This document shows, in pieces, positions 45,548 to 53,533 of a stretch of DNA of 60,801 nt. Source of the stretch: Vibrio splendidus 12E03 (GTDB lineage: Bacteria; Pseudomonadota; Gammaproteobacteria; Enterobacterales; Vibrionaceae); assembly GCF_000272105.2 (NCBI RefSeq), contig NZ_AJZD02000010.1, forward strand, positions 1 through 60,801. Reading direction: 5' to 3'. The first letter of the stretch is position 1; each line of letters opens with the position of its first letter. Under the pieces are notes generated by a model that worked only from the letters and a program-made list of their open reading frames with translations, was not told where the DNA came from and searched no databases. The position numbers and the translations under genes are program-made.

Positions 45548-47441
45548 TGGGCAATTAGCGTTTGGCGATCACCCGTTATTAGATCGTGCAGACTTTGCAC
45601 TGCAAGAAAACGAACGTGTATGTTTAGTAGGGCGCAATGGCGCTGGTAAGTCTACATTGATGAAAATCCTGTCTGGGAACATCATCATGGACGACGGCAA
45701 GATGCAAATCACACAAGATGTGGTTGTATCTCGCCTTGAGCAAGATCCACCGCGTAATGAAGAAGGCACCGTTTATGATTACGTTGCTGGTGGCCTAGCG
45801 GAAATCGGCGAACAGTTGAAGATCTACCATGATCTTCTGGATCTCATCGGTACTGACCCAAGTGAAAAGAACTTAAACCGTCTTACTCGCGTTCAAGAGC
45901 AGTTGGATCATGCGAACGCATGGCGCTTTGAAGATCGCGTAAGCAACGTATTGGCTGCACTTAAGCTGACAGCTGAAACAAAGCTGACTGATTTATCTGG
46001 TGGTTGGCAACGTAAAGCGGCGCTTGCTCGTGCACTTGTGTGTGACCCTGACGTGCTTCTACTAGACGAACCGACTAACCACCTGGACGTTGCAACCATT
46101 GAATGGTTAGAAGGCTTCCTGAAAGACTTCCGTGGTTCCATCATCTTTATCTCGCACGACCGTGCGTTTATTAAGTCGATGGCAACACGTATCGTCGATC
46201 TTGATCGCGGTAAGTTGAGCTCTTTCCCAGGTGATTACGAAAACTACCTAGTTGAAAAAGAAGAAGCGCTTCGTGTTGAAGAGATGCAGAACGCTGAATT
46301 TGATAAAAAGCTCGCTCAGGAAGAAGTATGGATTCGTCAGGGTATTAAAGCTCGTCGAACTCGTAACGAAGGCCGTGTACGTGCGCTTAAGAAGCTACGT
46401 GAAGAACGCTTGAACCGTCGTGAAGTACAAGGCAAAGCAGTTATCCAAATCGACGATGGCCAGCGTTCAGGCAAGATTGTATTTGAAGCTGAGAACATTA
46501 ACTTTGGCTTCGAAGGCAAAGAGATTGTTAAAGACTTCAGCTTCAACATTATGCGTGGCGATCGTATCGCTCTGATTGGTCCTAACGGTTGTGGTAAGAG
46601 TACGGTACTCAAGCTGCTTCTTGACCAGCTTAAACCTGATTCAGGTCGTCTGCATTGCGGTACTAAACTTGAAGTGGCTTACTTCGACCAATACCGTGAA
46701 ATCCTTGACCCTGAGAAGTCTGTAATTGATAACCTAGCGGATGGTAAGCAAGAAGTCACTGTAGGCGGCCGTGAGCGTCATGCGCTAAGCTACTTGCAAG
46801 ATTTCTTATTCTCTCCAAAACGTGCTCGTACGCCTGTTAAGGCATTATCTGGTGGTGAGAAAAACCGTCTGTTATTAGCTCGTATTTTCCTTAAGTCGAA
46901 CAACTTATTGATTCTTGATGAACCAACCAACGATCTAGATATCGAAACTTTGGAACTTTTAGAAGATTTGCTTGCCAACTATCAGGGTACGCTTCTTTTA
47001 GTGAGCCACGATCGTCAGTTTGTTGATAACACGGTTATGACAAGTTGGATCTTCGAAGGTAACGGTGTGATTGAAGAATTTGTTGGTGGCTATCACGATG
47101 CTCAGCAGCAAAGAAAGCAAGCATTAGAGTACCGACAGGTTGAAAAGCCATCAAAGCCGGCGAAAGTAGTTGAGGAAACTCCCAAAACTGCGCCAGTTAA
47201 GGCTAAACCTAAGAAGTTATCGTATAAGCTACAACGAGAACTAGAAGCGCTACCAATACATTTAGAAGAATTGGAAACTCAAATTGAAACTCTTCAGGAA
47301 GAAGTTAACGACCCAAACTTCTTTTCAAAATCTGTAGAGCAGACACAACCAGTATTAGATAAGCTATCTGCAGTAGAGCAGGAGCTTGAAGTTGCTTTTG
47401 AGCGCTGGGAAGAGCTCGAGGCACTACAACAGGAAAGTTAA
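45525..47441 (+). CDS. uup: ABC-F ATPase Uup
   Basis: 638 residues with two ABC domains and no membrane segment. Walker A GRNGAGKST and GPNGCGKST, signatures LSGGWQRKAALARAL and LSGGEKNRLLLARIF, Walker B LLLDEPTNHLD and LILDEPTNDLD. An arginine-rich linker (GIKARRTRNEGRVRALKKL) and a C-terminal coiled coil (about 570-638) match Uup. The family acts on ribosomes and influences transposon excision and replication-linked events. It overlaps the glutaredoxin gene and is 9 bases from the next gene. Confidence 0.95.
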   Translation: MALLTIHNGQLAFGDHPLLDRADFALQENERVCLVGRNGAGKSTLMKILSGNIIMDDGKMQITQDVVVSRLEQDPPRNEEGTVYDYVAGGLAEIGEQLKIYHDLLDLIGTDPSEKNLNRLTRVQEQLDHANAWRFEDRVSNVLAALKLTAETKLTDLSGGWQRKAALARALVCDPDVLLLDEPTNHLDVATIEWLEGFLKDFRGSIIFISHDRAFIKSMATRIVDLDRGKLSSFPGDYENYLVEKEEALRVEEMQNAEFDKKLAQEEVWIRQGIKARRTRNEGRVRALKKLREERLNRREVQGKAVIQIDDGQRSGKIVFEAENINFGFEGKEIVKDFSFNIMRGDRIALIGPNGCGKSTVLKLLLDQLKPDSGRLHCGTKLEVAYFDQYREILDPEKSVIDNLADGKQEVTVGGRERHALSYLQDFLFSPKRARTPVKALSGGEKNRLLLARIFLKSNNLLILDEPTNDLDIETLELLEDLLANYQGTLLLVSHDRQFVDNTVMTSWIFEGNGVIEEFVGGYHDAQQQRKQALEYRQVEKPSKPAKVVEETPKTAPVKAKPKKLSYKLQRELEALPIHLEELETQIETLQEEVNDPNFFSKSVEQTQPVLDKLSAVEQELEVAFERWEELEALQQES

Positions 47442-47450
47442 GAAGTAATA

Positions 47451-49160
47451 ATGACTTGTACTAAATTTAAATTAACAACAGTTGCAGCATTAGTTTTTGC
47501 TGCAACTAATGCGAATGCTGCGCTTTATAAGGTAGTAGAAGTTACTCCTTCGATTACAGGCGCGTCAGAGATATTCGGTGTGGCTATTCAGCCAGCAACG
47601 GTTTCTGGAACCGAGAGTTGCTTTACGACAGGTACTGTTGGTGGTGTTGCGTGTGATAGCTTCAAATTGGCTGGCGAAACTCGTAATACTGTCGAAGCGG
47701 TAAGTTATCGTGAAGAAGTCCCATTCGCGATGGATGCTCCGTTTCAATATATCCAAGAGTTCGATGATTTCGAAAACTATTGTTATAGAGAGCTAAGATA
47801 CTCTACATGTGAGAGTTGGGCGCAAAACCGTTGGAATGATACTTGGAGTAAGGAAAGAAATGACCTTACTTACGTCAATGCAAAAGCATTTGTAGAAGGT
47901 GGTGATACATTTACTAGTCGAAATACTGTCATTAACTCACTGTATGCCAAATCTGCGACAGAAGTTGAACCTTTGGGGGTAAAATCTGAAGGTGGTATCC
48001 GTAATAATGCGCTTCACACCGACTCCGTTGCTCCAGATGGTACTTCGGAAACTCGTGCGTGGCGTGCGATAAAAGCGAGTAACGGCAAAGTTTACAATGT
48101 AGGTAGTGTCTCTGAAGAGTTTGTTCCGACTGATACATCAGAACCAGATAAGGCCTATGCTTCTAAAGCGGCGATCTGGGACGGTACTACGACCAAAGAA
48201 ATCGATTGGATTCGCAGCGGTGACGCTAAACAAGGTGATTACTTTGCTCAAGGCAGTATGCGTTCAATCGTTGAATCAGGTTCTGGTTTTTACGGTGTTG
48301 GCTATAATACTGCAGATGGTAATGGTGACCTACAAGACATGAACGCCAGTGTTTTTGTGAGTGACTCATTAGATCTTACTGGTGCAACATGGACGACTAC
48401 ACAGATTAGCGGTGCAGAGGTTAAGTCAGGCTCGTCTAACGACGATGCTAGATACAGTAACTCTGTAGCGACTGACATCAACGATAATTTGTTCGCTGTT
48501 GGTTATTCTAAGCGTAATGGTTATGTACCAGAGAGTGGTAGTGCAGGTAATAAGCCTTTCGTTGTAACCGATGCCAAAAACCCAACAGCAACGTACTTGT
48601 CTGGTGGTATCTTCTTTGGTGGTTCGAGCGGTGAAGCTAAAGCAGTTAACAACTTTAATGAGTTTGTTGGCCAAATAGATGCAGAAACCACTCGTGAGGT
48701 TGATGGTAGTGAAAGAAGACACAGAGGCTTTATATATCCTTATAACGTGTCTTCATCAACTGAAGCTCGTCGTGTAGACATCTTTAACGGTCAGGCTTGG
48801 TGGTTAGATGATCTAACAAATGATGGTAATGTTTCCGGAGAGAACAACAAGTTCCGAATTATTGATGCTACTGACATTAACGATGCTGGTGTGATCTCTG
48901 CTACTGCTATCAAATGTACAGTTGGAGGAACGACTCAACCGTATGACACAACGTCTCACAATTCATACTGTGGTGGCGCGTCATCTAACGCGGTAGAAGA
49001 GGTTGTTGCAGTTAAGCTTGTGCCAATTGCCGGTGCAACTAAAGCTGATATCCAAACTCGTAGTGCCGACTCAGAGAAAGTTGATCGTCAAGGCGGTAGC
49101 CTAGGTTGGTTAACTTTGACTGTGCTTGGTCTGTTAGGGTTCCGTAGAAAATTTAAATAA
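47451..49160 (+). CDS. DUF3466 family secreted protein with GlyGly-CTERM sorting tail
   Basis: 569 residues. A signal peptide (FKLTTVAALVFAATNANA) is followed by a long beta-rich domain with repeated motifs of NDNLFAVGYS and NNFNEFVGQ type, as in DUF3466. The C-terminus has the tripartite GlyGly-CTERM pattern: GGSLGWLTL, a short hydrophobic helix (TVLGLLGF) and basic RRKFK. In vibrios such tails are cut by rhombosortase and the products go to the cell surface by type II secretion. The gene is 9 bases from uup, yet the products work in different compartments. Function is unknown. Confidence 0.83.
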   Translation: MTCTKFKLTTVAALVFAATNANAALYKVVEVTPSITGASEIFGVAIQPATVSGTESCFTTGTVGGVACDSFKLAGETRNTVEAVSYREEVPFAMDAPFQYIQEFDDFENYCYRELRYSTCESWAQNRWNDTWSKERNDLTYVNAKAFVEGGDTFTSRNTVINSLYAKSATEVEPLGVKSEGGIRNNALHTDSVAPDGTSETRAWRAIKASNGKVYNVGSVSEEFVPTDTSEPDKAYASKAAIWDGTTTKEIDWIRSGDAKQGDYFAQGSMRSIVESGSGFYGVGYNTADGNGDLQDMNASVFVSDSLDLTGATWTTTQISGAEVKSGSSNDDARYSNSVATDINDNLFAVGYSKRNGYVPESGSAGNKPFVVTDAKNPTATYLSGGIFFGGSSGEAKAVNNFNEFVGQIDAETTREVDGSERRHRGFIYPYNVSSSTEARRVDIFNGQAWWLDDLTNDGNVSGENNKFRIIDATDINDAGVISATAIKCTVGGTTQPYDTTSHNSYCGGASSNAVEEVVAVKLVPIAGATKADIQTRSADSEKVDRQGGSLGWLTLTVLGLLGFRRKFK

Positions 49161-49171
49161 TTTATCTCTTG

Positions 49172-49207
49172 AGCCCGAGTTCACAATTCTGAACTCGGGC
49201 TTTTTTT
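49172..49207 (+). terminator. Terminator of the uup operon
   Basis: AGCCCGAGTTCA-CAATTC-TGAACTCGGGCT, a perfect 12-bp stem followed by a T-run. Confidence 0.93.
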
Positions 49208-49319
49208 CGCCTTGAGAAAAGTGAAAATCTGATCGATCCTTAAAGTTGGAGTCACAAAAACTCCGCTAAGTTGTAATCATTGTATGTTAGTAAATCAACA
49301 CCCGTATGAGGACTGCACT

Positions 49320-49493
49320 ATGAAGAGACAAAAGCGTGATCGACTAGAACGAGCACAATCTCAAGGCTACAAAGCTGGTTTAAATGGTAGGTCGCAAGAA
49401 GCTTGCCCATACAGCCAAATGGATTCTCGGTCTTATTGGTTAGGTGGTTGGCGTGATGCCAAAGATGATAAAAATGCAGGACTCTATAAATAG
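49320..49493 (+). CDS. rmf: Ribosome modulation factor RMF
   Basis: 57 residues (E. coli 55) from MKRQKRDRLERAQSQGY; a start 12 codons upstream is open, but TGAGGACTGC precedes this ATG and the protein then matches the family. The core GYKAGLNGRSQEACPY and YWLGGWRDA are typical. RMF pairs 70S ribosomes into inactive 100S dimers in stationary phase. Position next to fabA equals that in E. coli. Confidence 0.95.
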   Translation: MKRQKRDRLERAQSQGYKAGLNGRSQEACPYSQMDSRSYWLGGWRDAKDDKNAGLYK

Positions 49494-49517
49494 ATAGGGC
49501 GCAAAGAATTCAAGGTC

Positions 49518-49551
49518 AAGGCTCCATTGTTGATTGAAACATTGGAGCCTT
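49518..49551 (+). terminator. Hairpin after rmf
   Basis: AAGGCTCCA pairs with TGGAGCCTT, and TGTT with AACA inside, giving an extended stem 24 bases after the rmf stop. The T-run is weak (TTGTTAGTTTC), so it may act mainly as an RNA 3' end stabiliser. Confidence 0.65.
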
Positions 49552-49700
49552 GTTAGTTTCAGACGAGTGTTAAGCTCCCCAGAGCTATAAAGTATTATAG
49601 TTTCGCTATCACAAGAGCGTTTTGCTGGTGGATTTAACTTATTTCATATTTAGGTCTAGGTATCCTGATGCACTATAACTGATTTTATTGGAGCAAAAAT

Positions 49701-49721
49701 AAAGCAGCCAAAGGCTGCTTT
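49701..49721 (-). terminator. Terminator of fabA
   Basis: AAAGCAGCC-AAA-GGCTGCTTT is a perfect 9-bp stem followed on the minus strand by ATTTTTGC. It is located 20 bases past the fabA stop codon. Confidence 0.87.
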
Positions 49722-49741
49722 ATTAAAATACATCAAGCCGA

Positions 49742-50257
49742 TTAGAACGCTGACGTATCTTGGAAAAGGCCAACTTTCAAGTCTTTAGCAACATAGATCT
49801 CTTTACCATCAACAAGTACGCGACCATCAGCAAGGCCCATAACTAGGCGACGGTTAACAACACGCTTCATGTGGATCTCGTAAGTTACTTTTTTCGCTGT
49901 AGGTAGAATTTGACCTGTGAATTTCACTTCGCCTACACCTAAAGCTCGGCCTTTACCTTTGCCGCCAACCCAACCAAGGTAGAAGCCAACAAGCTGCCAC
50001 ATTGCGTCAAGGCCTAGACAACCAGGCATTACTGGATCACCAGGGAAGTGACAGTCGAAGAACCATAGGTCAGGAGTAATATCCAGTTCAGCAAGAATCA
50101 AACCTTTACCGAAATCACCTTCAGTTTCAGACATTTTAGTGATGCGATCCATCATCAACATGTTCGGTGCTGGTAGTTGAGGACCTTCTGGCCATAGTTC
50201 GCCTTGGCTTGATGCTAGAAGATCTTCGCGAGTGTAAGAATCACGTTTGTTTTGCAT
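49742..50257 (-). CDS. fabA: 3-hydroxydecanoyl-ACP dehydratase/isomerase FabA
   Basis: 171 residues from [19 protein letters not shown]; a start two codons upstream is possible. The active site [19 protein letters not shown] holds the catalytic His and, on the partner subunit face, Asp. The enzyme dehydrates 3-hydroxydecanoyl-ACP and isomerises it to the cis-3 product, the entry point to unsaturated fatty acids. In enterics fabA is controlled by FadR and FabR. No such site was confidently read in the 70-base gap to the Lon-like gene. Confidence 0.97.
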   Translation of the reverse strand: MQNKRDSYTREDLLASSQGELWPEGPQLPAPNMLMMDRITKMSETEGDFGKGLILAELDITPDLWFFDCHFPGDPVMPGCLGLDAMWQLVGFYLGWVGGKGKGRALGVGEVKFTGQILPTAKKVTYEIHMKRVVNRRLVMGLADGRVLVDGKEIYVAKDLKVGLFQDTSAF

Positions 50258-50327
50258 TATCAATTACTCCGATTTTTGATAGGTGCATATTAGTGAACAG
50301 GTGTACGCTAAACAAGTCCGATCAGTA

Positions 50328-51980
50328 CTAGACAAACCAGTTTTTGATGCGTCCAACAATTCCAATAGGGTGCTCATGTCTTTCAAAGTTTTCAATACGT
50401 TCCGCGATTTTACTCAGAACGCTTTCTTGTTCATCGTCTCTAAATGGTTTGTTCATAATCAGAGGAATCGCTTCATCTACATTAGACACAGACCAAATAT
50501 GGAATTCTTCATTTTTGATGCTTTCAATAAGGTCAGGTTTAAGAGCCAGATGCCTTAAGTTAGATTTTGGAAGGATCACGCCTTGCTCGCCGGTTAAGCC
50601 ATTGTGCTTACACACATGATAGAATCCTTCGATTTTCTCGTTTAACCCACCAACCGCTTGTACACGACCAAACTGATCGACAGCCCCTGTTACCGCAATA
50701 TGCTGATTGATAGGGTACTCAGAAAGCGCACTCACTAGAGAGCACAGTTCAGCAAGAGAAGCGCTATCGCCATCAACTTCACAATACGACTGTTCAAACA
50801 CCACAGAAGCTGCGTATGGCAACGGATCTTCTAGGTTTAGTGCGCTGCTCACAAATGCTTGCATGATCATCATACCTTTAGCATGAAGATTACCACCTAA
50901 CTCGGCTTTGCGCTCAACGTCGGCAATATCACCATCACCAAAGTGAATAACGCAGGAAATTCGAGCAGGTTCACCATAAGAGATCGGGTGTCCGGGAACA
51001 TCGATAACCGTCAGGCCATTAACTTGGCCAACTTGTTCACCCTCGGTTTCGATAATGACTTGGCCATCTCGAATGTCATCCAGAGCGCGTTCTGGTAAGT
51101 ACGATTCACGGTTGTATTTGTGCTGTTGAGCTTGTTGGATATGGTGAATATCAATCTCACCATTGTCGGCTTCAATAAGAGCTTCGTTCAATAACGCATT
51201 GTGCCAAATAGGGCATAATGGAATATAGCTCTGATCTTCAGTCTCTCTTGCTCCGGCAGTAAGAATGCCCGTCAACGCTTGTTGCGTGATGGTTGGCAAT
51301 TCATAGCGTAGTTGAAGCCACTTAAGGTAACCAAGATATTGAGTCAAAGTCTCTTCAGAGAGCTTGATATCTTGTTCAATTTCGCTAAATAGGCAAAAAC
51401 CGGTTTGAATATCGCTGTCCAGGTAATCAAGGTCACCTAGTTGAGCTCTGTCTCCAACCACAATCAACTTAATGTTGTAAGTCAAAGGCAAAGTCGGGGA
51501 CTGGTTCAAGTGCTCTGGATTACTGCTGATTGGTTCTACGGCTTCACCAAGCAGTGCTGATTTAAGCAGTAACCAGCTTCCTGGGTTGGCCAAGATCAAG
51601 TTTGCTGAAACGATCAGATAGCCGTTGTTTGCTCTAGCCAGTAGGCCGGGCTTTGTCGCTACAACCTTACCGTCTTTTGATTGAACTTGGTCAAACAGAG
51701 AGACAGCATTTAAAGACTCAGTTTTTATAACCGGTAGAGTGTGATCATCTAAAGCAGTGACTAGAGATTCAACAATCATTTGACGATAGATCGAATTGTC
51801 TGGAGCGTTTACAAGTAAAACACGCGAAAGGTTAGACAAACGGACAAAGCGGGTTAGCGCATCTTTGAATCTATGTTGAATATCTGAAAACGGGAAAGGC
51901 GAGATGTCAGGGAATTGCTCTAATTGAGCGCTATATTCGTCGTACTGAGGCGTAACATGTCGCCAATCTACTTGAGTCAT
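50328..51980 (-). CDS. Lon-like protease (LonB/YcbZ type), AAA part degenerate
   Basis: 550 residues (E. coli YcbZ 586). The C-terminal Lon protease domain (about 330-520) has the catalytic Ser in EVDGDSASLAEL and Lys in VGGLNEKIEGFY. The N-terminal half resembles the AAA region of LonB-type proteins, but where a P-loop would be the text is LLVNAPDNSIYRQMIVESL, without GxxGxGKS, so ATP use is doubtful. Targets are unknown. Order rmf-fabA-this gene-matP is as in E. coli; matP is divergent. Confidence 0.9.
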   Translation of the reverse strand: MTQVDWRHVTPQYDEYSAQLEQFPDISPFPFSDIQHRFKDALTRFVRLSNLSRVLLVNAPDNSIYRQMIVESLVTALDDHTLPVIKTESLNAVSLFDQVQSKDGKVVATKPGLLARANNGYLIVSANLILANPGSWLLLKSALLGEAVEPISSNPEHLNQSPTLPLTYNIKLIVVGDRAQLGDLDYLDSDIQTGFCLFSEIEQDIKLSEETLTQYLGYLKWLQLRYELPTITQQALTGILTAGARETEDQSYIPLCPIWHNALLNEALIEADNGEIDIHHIQQAQQHKYNRESYLPERALDDIRDGQVIIETEGEQVGQVNGLTVIDVPGHPISYGEPARISCVIHFGDGDIADVERKAELGGNLHAKGMMIMQAFVSSALNLEDPLPYAASVVFEQSYCEVDGDSASLAELCSLVSALSEYPINQHIAVTGAVDQFGRVQAVGGLNEKIEGFYHVCKHNGLTGEQGVILPKSNLRHLALKPDLIESIKNEEFHIWSVSNVDEAIPLIMNKPFRDDEQESVLSKIAERIENFERHEHPIGIVGRIKNWFV

Positions 51981-52132
51981 TTAAGTTTCTGATTATGATA
52001 ATGAGGTAGGGAGTATATAGAAAAACCGATCTCGCTTGTAGCTCTATGTTGTAGTTACTAATCACTAAGCTAATATAAGTATGATCTTGGTCTATTCTTT
52101 CAAGATCATAATTGTTAAATAGCCTATTTTGG

Positions 52133-52145
52133 GTTACGCTGTCAC
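52133..52145. promoter_or_regulatory. matS-like site in the matP promoter
   Basis: GTTACGCTGTCAC matches the MatP-binding consensus GTGACRNYGTCAC at all but the third base. It lies 25 bases before the matP ATG, overlapping the likely promoter. That suggests autoregulation or a genuine Ter-macrodomain site. Confidence 0.5.
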
Positions 52146-52169
52146 TAGGATTAACTCTCGAGATTAGAC

Positions 52170-52625
52170 ATGAAATATCAGCAACTTGAAAACTTGGAAT
52201 GTGGTTGGAAATGGAACTATCTGGTCAAAAAATGGAAAGAAGGCGAGTCGATCACCTGCCACATAGACTCAAGTGAAGCTGACGTTGCTGTTAAAGCCTT
52301 ATTGAAGCTTGAACACCAACCTACAGGTGTCCTTGAGTGGATATCTAACAACATGTCTCCTGAGCTCGATAACAAGCTTAAACAAGCGATCAGAGCTAAG
52401 CGAAAACGCCACTTCAATGCTGAACAAGTTCATACAAAGAAGAAATCAATCGACCTTGATTACCGTGTATGGGAAAAGCTATCTCAACGTGCGAACGAGC
52501 TAGGTTGTACGCTCTCAGATGCCATCGAGTATTTGGTTAGCGAAGCGTCTCGTAGTGAGCAGGCCAGCAAGACGGTGACTAGCCTCAAAGAAGACTTAAG
52601 CAAGCTCCTTTCTGACGATAAATAA
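52170..52625 (+). CDS. matP: Macrodomain Ter protein MatP
   Basis: 151 residues (E. coli 150). Sequence KYQQLENLECGWKWNYLVKK, IDLDYRVWEKLSQRANELG and a C-terminal coiled coil follow the family: a four-helix bundle, a ribbon-helix-helix for matS DNA and a tetramerising tail. MatP condenses the terminus region and links it to the divisome through ZapB. Its presence fits a terminus-proximal location. A matS-like box is in its own promoter. Confidence 0.96.
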   Translation: MKYQQLENLECGWKWNYLVKKWKEGESITCHIDSSEADVAVKALLKLEHQPTGVLEWISNNMSPELDNKLKQAIRAKRKRHFNAEQVHTKKKSIDLDYRVWEKLSQRANELGCTLSDAIEYLVSEASRSEQASKTVTSLKEDLSKLLSDDK

Positions 52626-52648
52626 CCATCAACAGTAGTGGTGACATT

Positions 52649-52957
52649 ATGATGTACGTAATATTAATCGGTGCGGTATTAGTTTTTTGGTTAGTAGCAG
52701 TCGATCGACCGGTGTTGAAAATTAAATTTAGTGACGGGGCGATCGAACAAGTTAAAGGGCATCTTCCACCGAGCTTTAAGCATAACCTTCAAGAGATTGG
52801 TCATAACAATACCTTTAAAGGTGAGCTAAAAGTGTATGCAAAACGTTCTGGCTACAATCTCAAGTTCACTAAAGATGTGCCTAAAAACGTACAGCAACGT
52901 ATTCGTAACGTGTTCCCGCATAATGGTTTTAAGTCTAAAGGCTCAAAGAAAGCGTAA
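52649..52957 (+). CDS. DUF3634 family membrane-anchored small protein
   Basis: 102 residues. One N-terminal membrane helix (YVILIGAVLVFWLVAV) is followed by a basic soluble domain, VLKIKFSDGAIEQVKGHLPP to NVQQRIRNVFPHNGF, as in DUF3634. It lies 23 bases after matP and is probably cotranscribed. Function unknown. Confidence 0.78.
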   Translation: MMYVILIGAVLVFWLVAVDRPVLKIKFSDGAIEQVKGHLPPSFKHNLQEIGHNNTFKGELKVYAKRSGYNLKFTKDVPKNVQQRIRNVFPHNGFKSKGSKKA

Positions 52958-53060
52958 TCGTAGAGTTACGCGCTAGCTAGTCAATCTTCATACTAAGTTA
53001 ATCCTTCATTTCTCTTAAATCTCCGCATACTGTTCTCACCCTCAACAAAGAGAGAGCAGT

Positions 53061-53372
53061 ATGAGATACCTAGTATTACTATTATGTTTTTTATCCCCAG
53101 TCGCTTTTCCCGACGATGCATTGGTTAATCCTGTAGCCAAAAAGATAAAAGTCACCGTCATGAAAGGGCTCAACAAGAGTAATGTTGATTTCGAGGGTTA
53201 TTGCGATCTGATGATTGAGATGAAGCACTCTAAAGGTTACGCAAGAATCAAAAAGGTGAGAACGTCTGGAGATAGTAAAATTTGCAAGCAGGCAAAAAAA
53301 AATCTACCGACGAAGAAAAGGTTCAAATACAGCTTTCCAGAAAAGTATATCCGGCTACATATCACACACTAG
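53061..53372 (+). CDS. Small periplasmic protein resembling TolA domain III
   Basis: 103 residues with a signal peptide (RYLVLLLCFLSPVAF) preceded by AAAGAGAGAGCAG. The mature 85 residues show a TolA C-terminal-like pattern: GYCDLMIEMKHSKGYARI, a TSGDSKICKQA turn with the second Cys 27 residues after the first, and KFPKP-like KRFKYSFPE. E. coli TolA has the same Cys-strand-turn-SGDPALCxAA-helix layout with one disulfide. TolA itself is a trimodular Tol-Pal protein; here the membrane anchor and long helix are missing. The TolA C-domain is the receptor for several filamentous phages, and such a prophage lies 4 kb away. Function is inference only. Confidence 0.6.
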   Translation: MRYLVLLLCFLSPVAFPDDALVNPVAKKIKVTVMKGLNKSNVDFEGYCDLMIEMKHSKGYARIKKVRTSGDSKICKQAKKNLPTKKRFKYSFPEKYIRLHITH

Positions 53373-53476
53373 CCACTCTCAACGCACTATAACTAAATAT
53401 CCTTAATTTTATTGAAACAATTTCGTGAACCAATCTCTAATTTCTATTAATATTAGTTTTGTTATAAAGGCAGGAT

Positions 53477-53533
53477 ATGCCGATACAAGAGCATTTACGG
53501 CAAAGGAAAGTCACGGTTGTTGTTAGCAAATAA
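53477..53533 (+). pseudogene. Displaced 5' end of the HDOD-like gene
   Basis: ATG at 53477 has a strong site (AAAGGCAGGA) and encodes MPIQEHLRQRKVTVVVSK before a stop at 53531. Removing one base near 53522-53525 would read on as VVVANKSYTPEVV, joining the large downstream frame. This looks like the true start of that gene separated by a +1 insertion (mutation or sequencing error). Confidence 0.55.
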
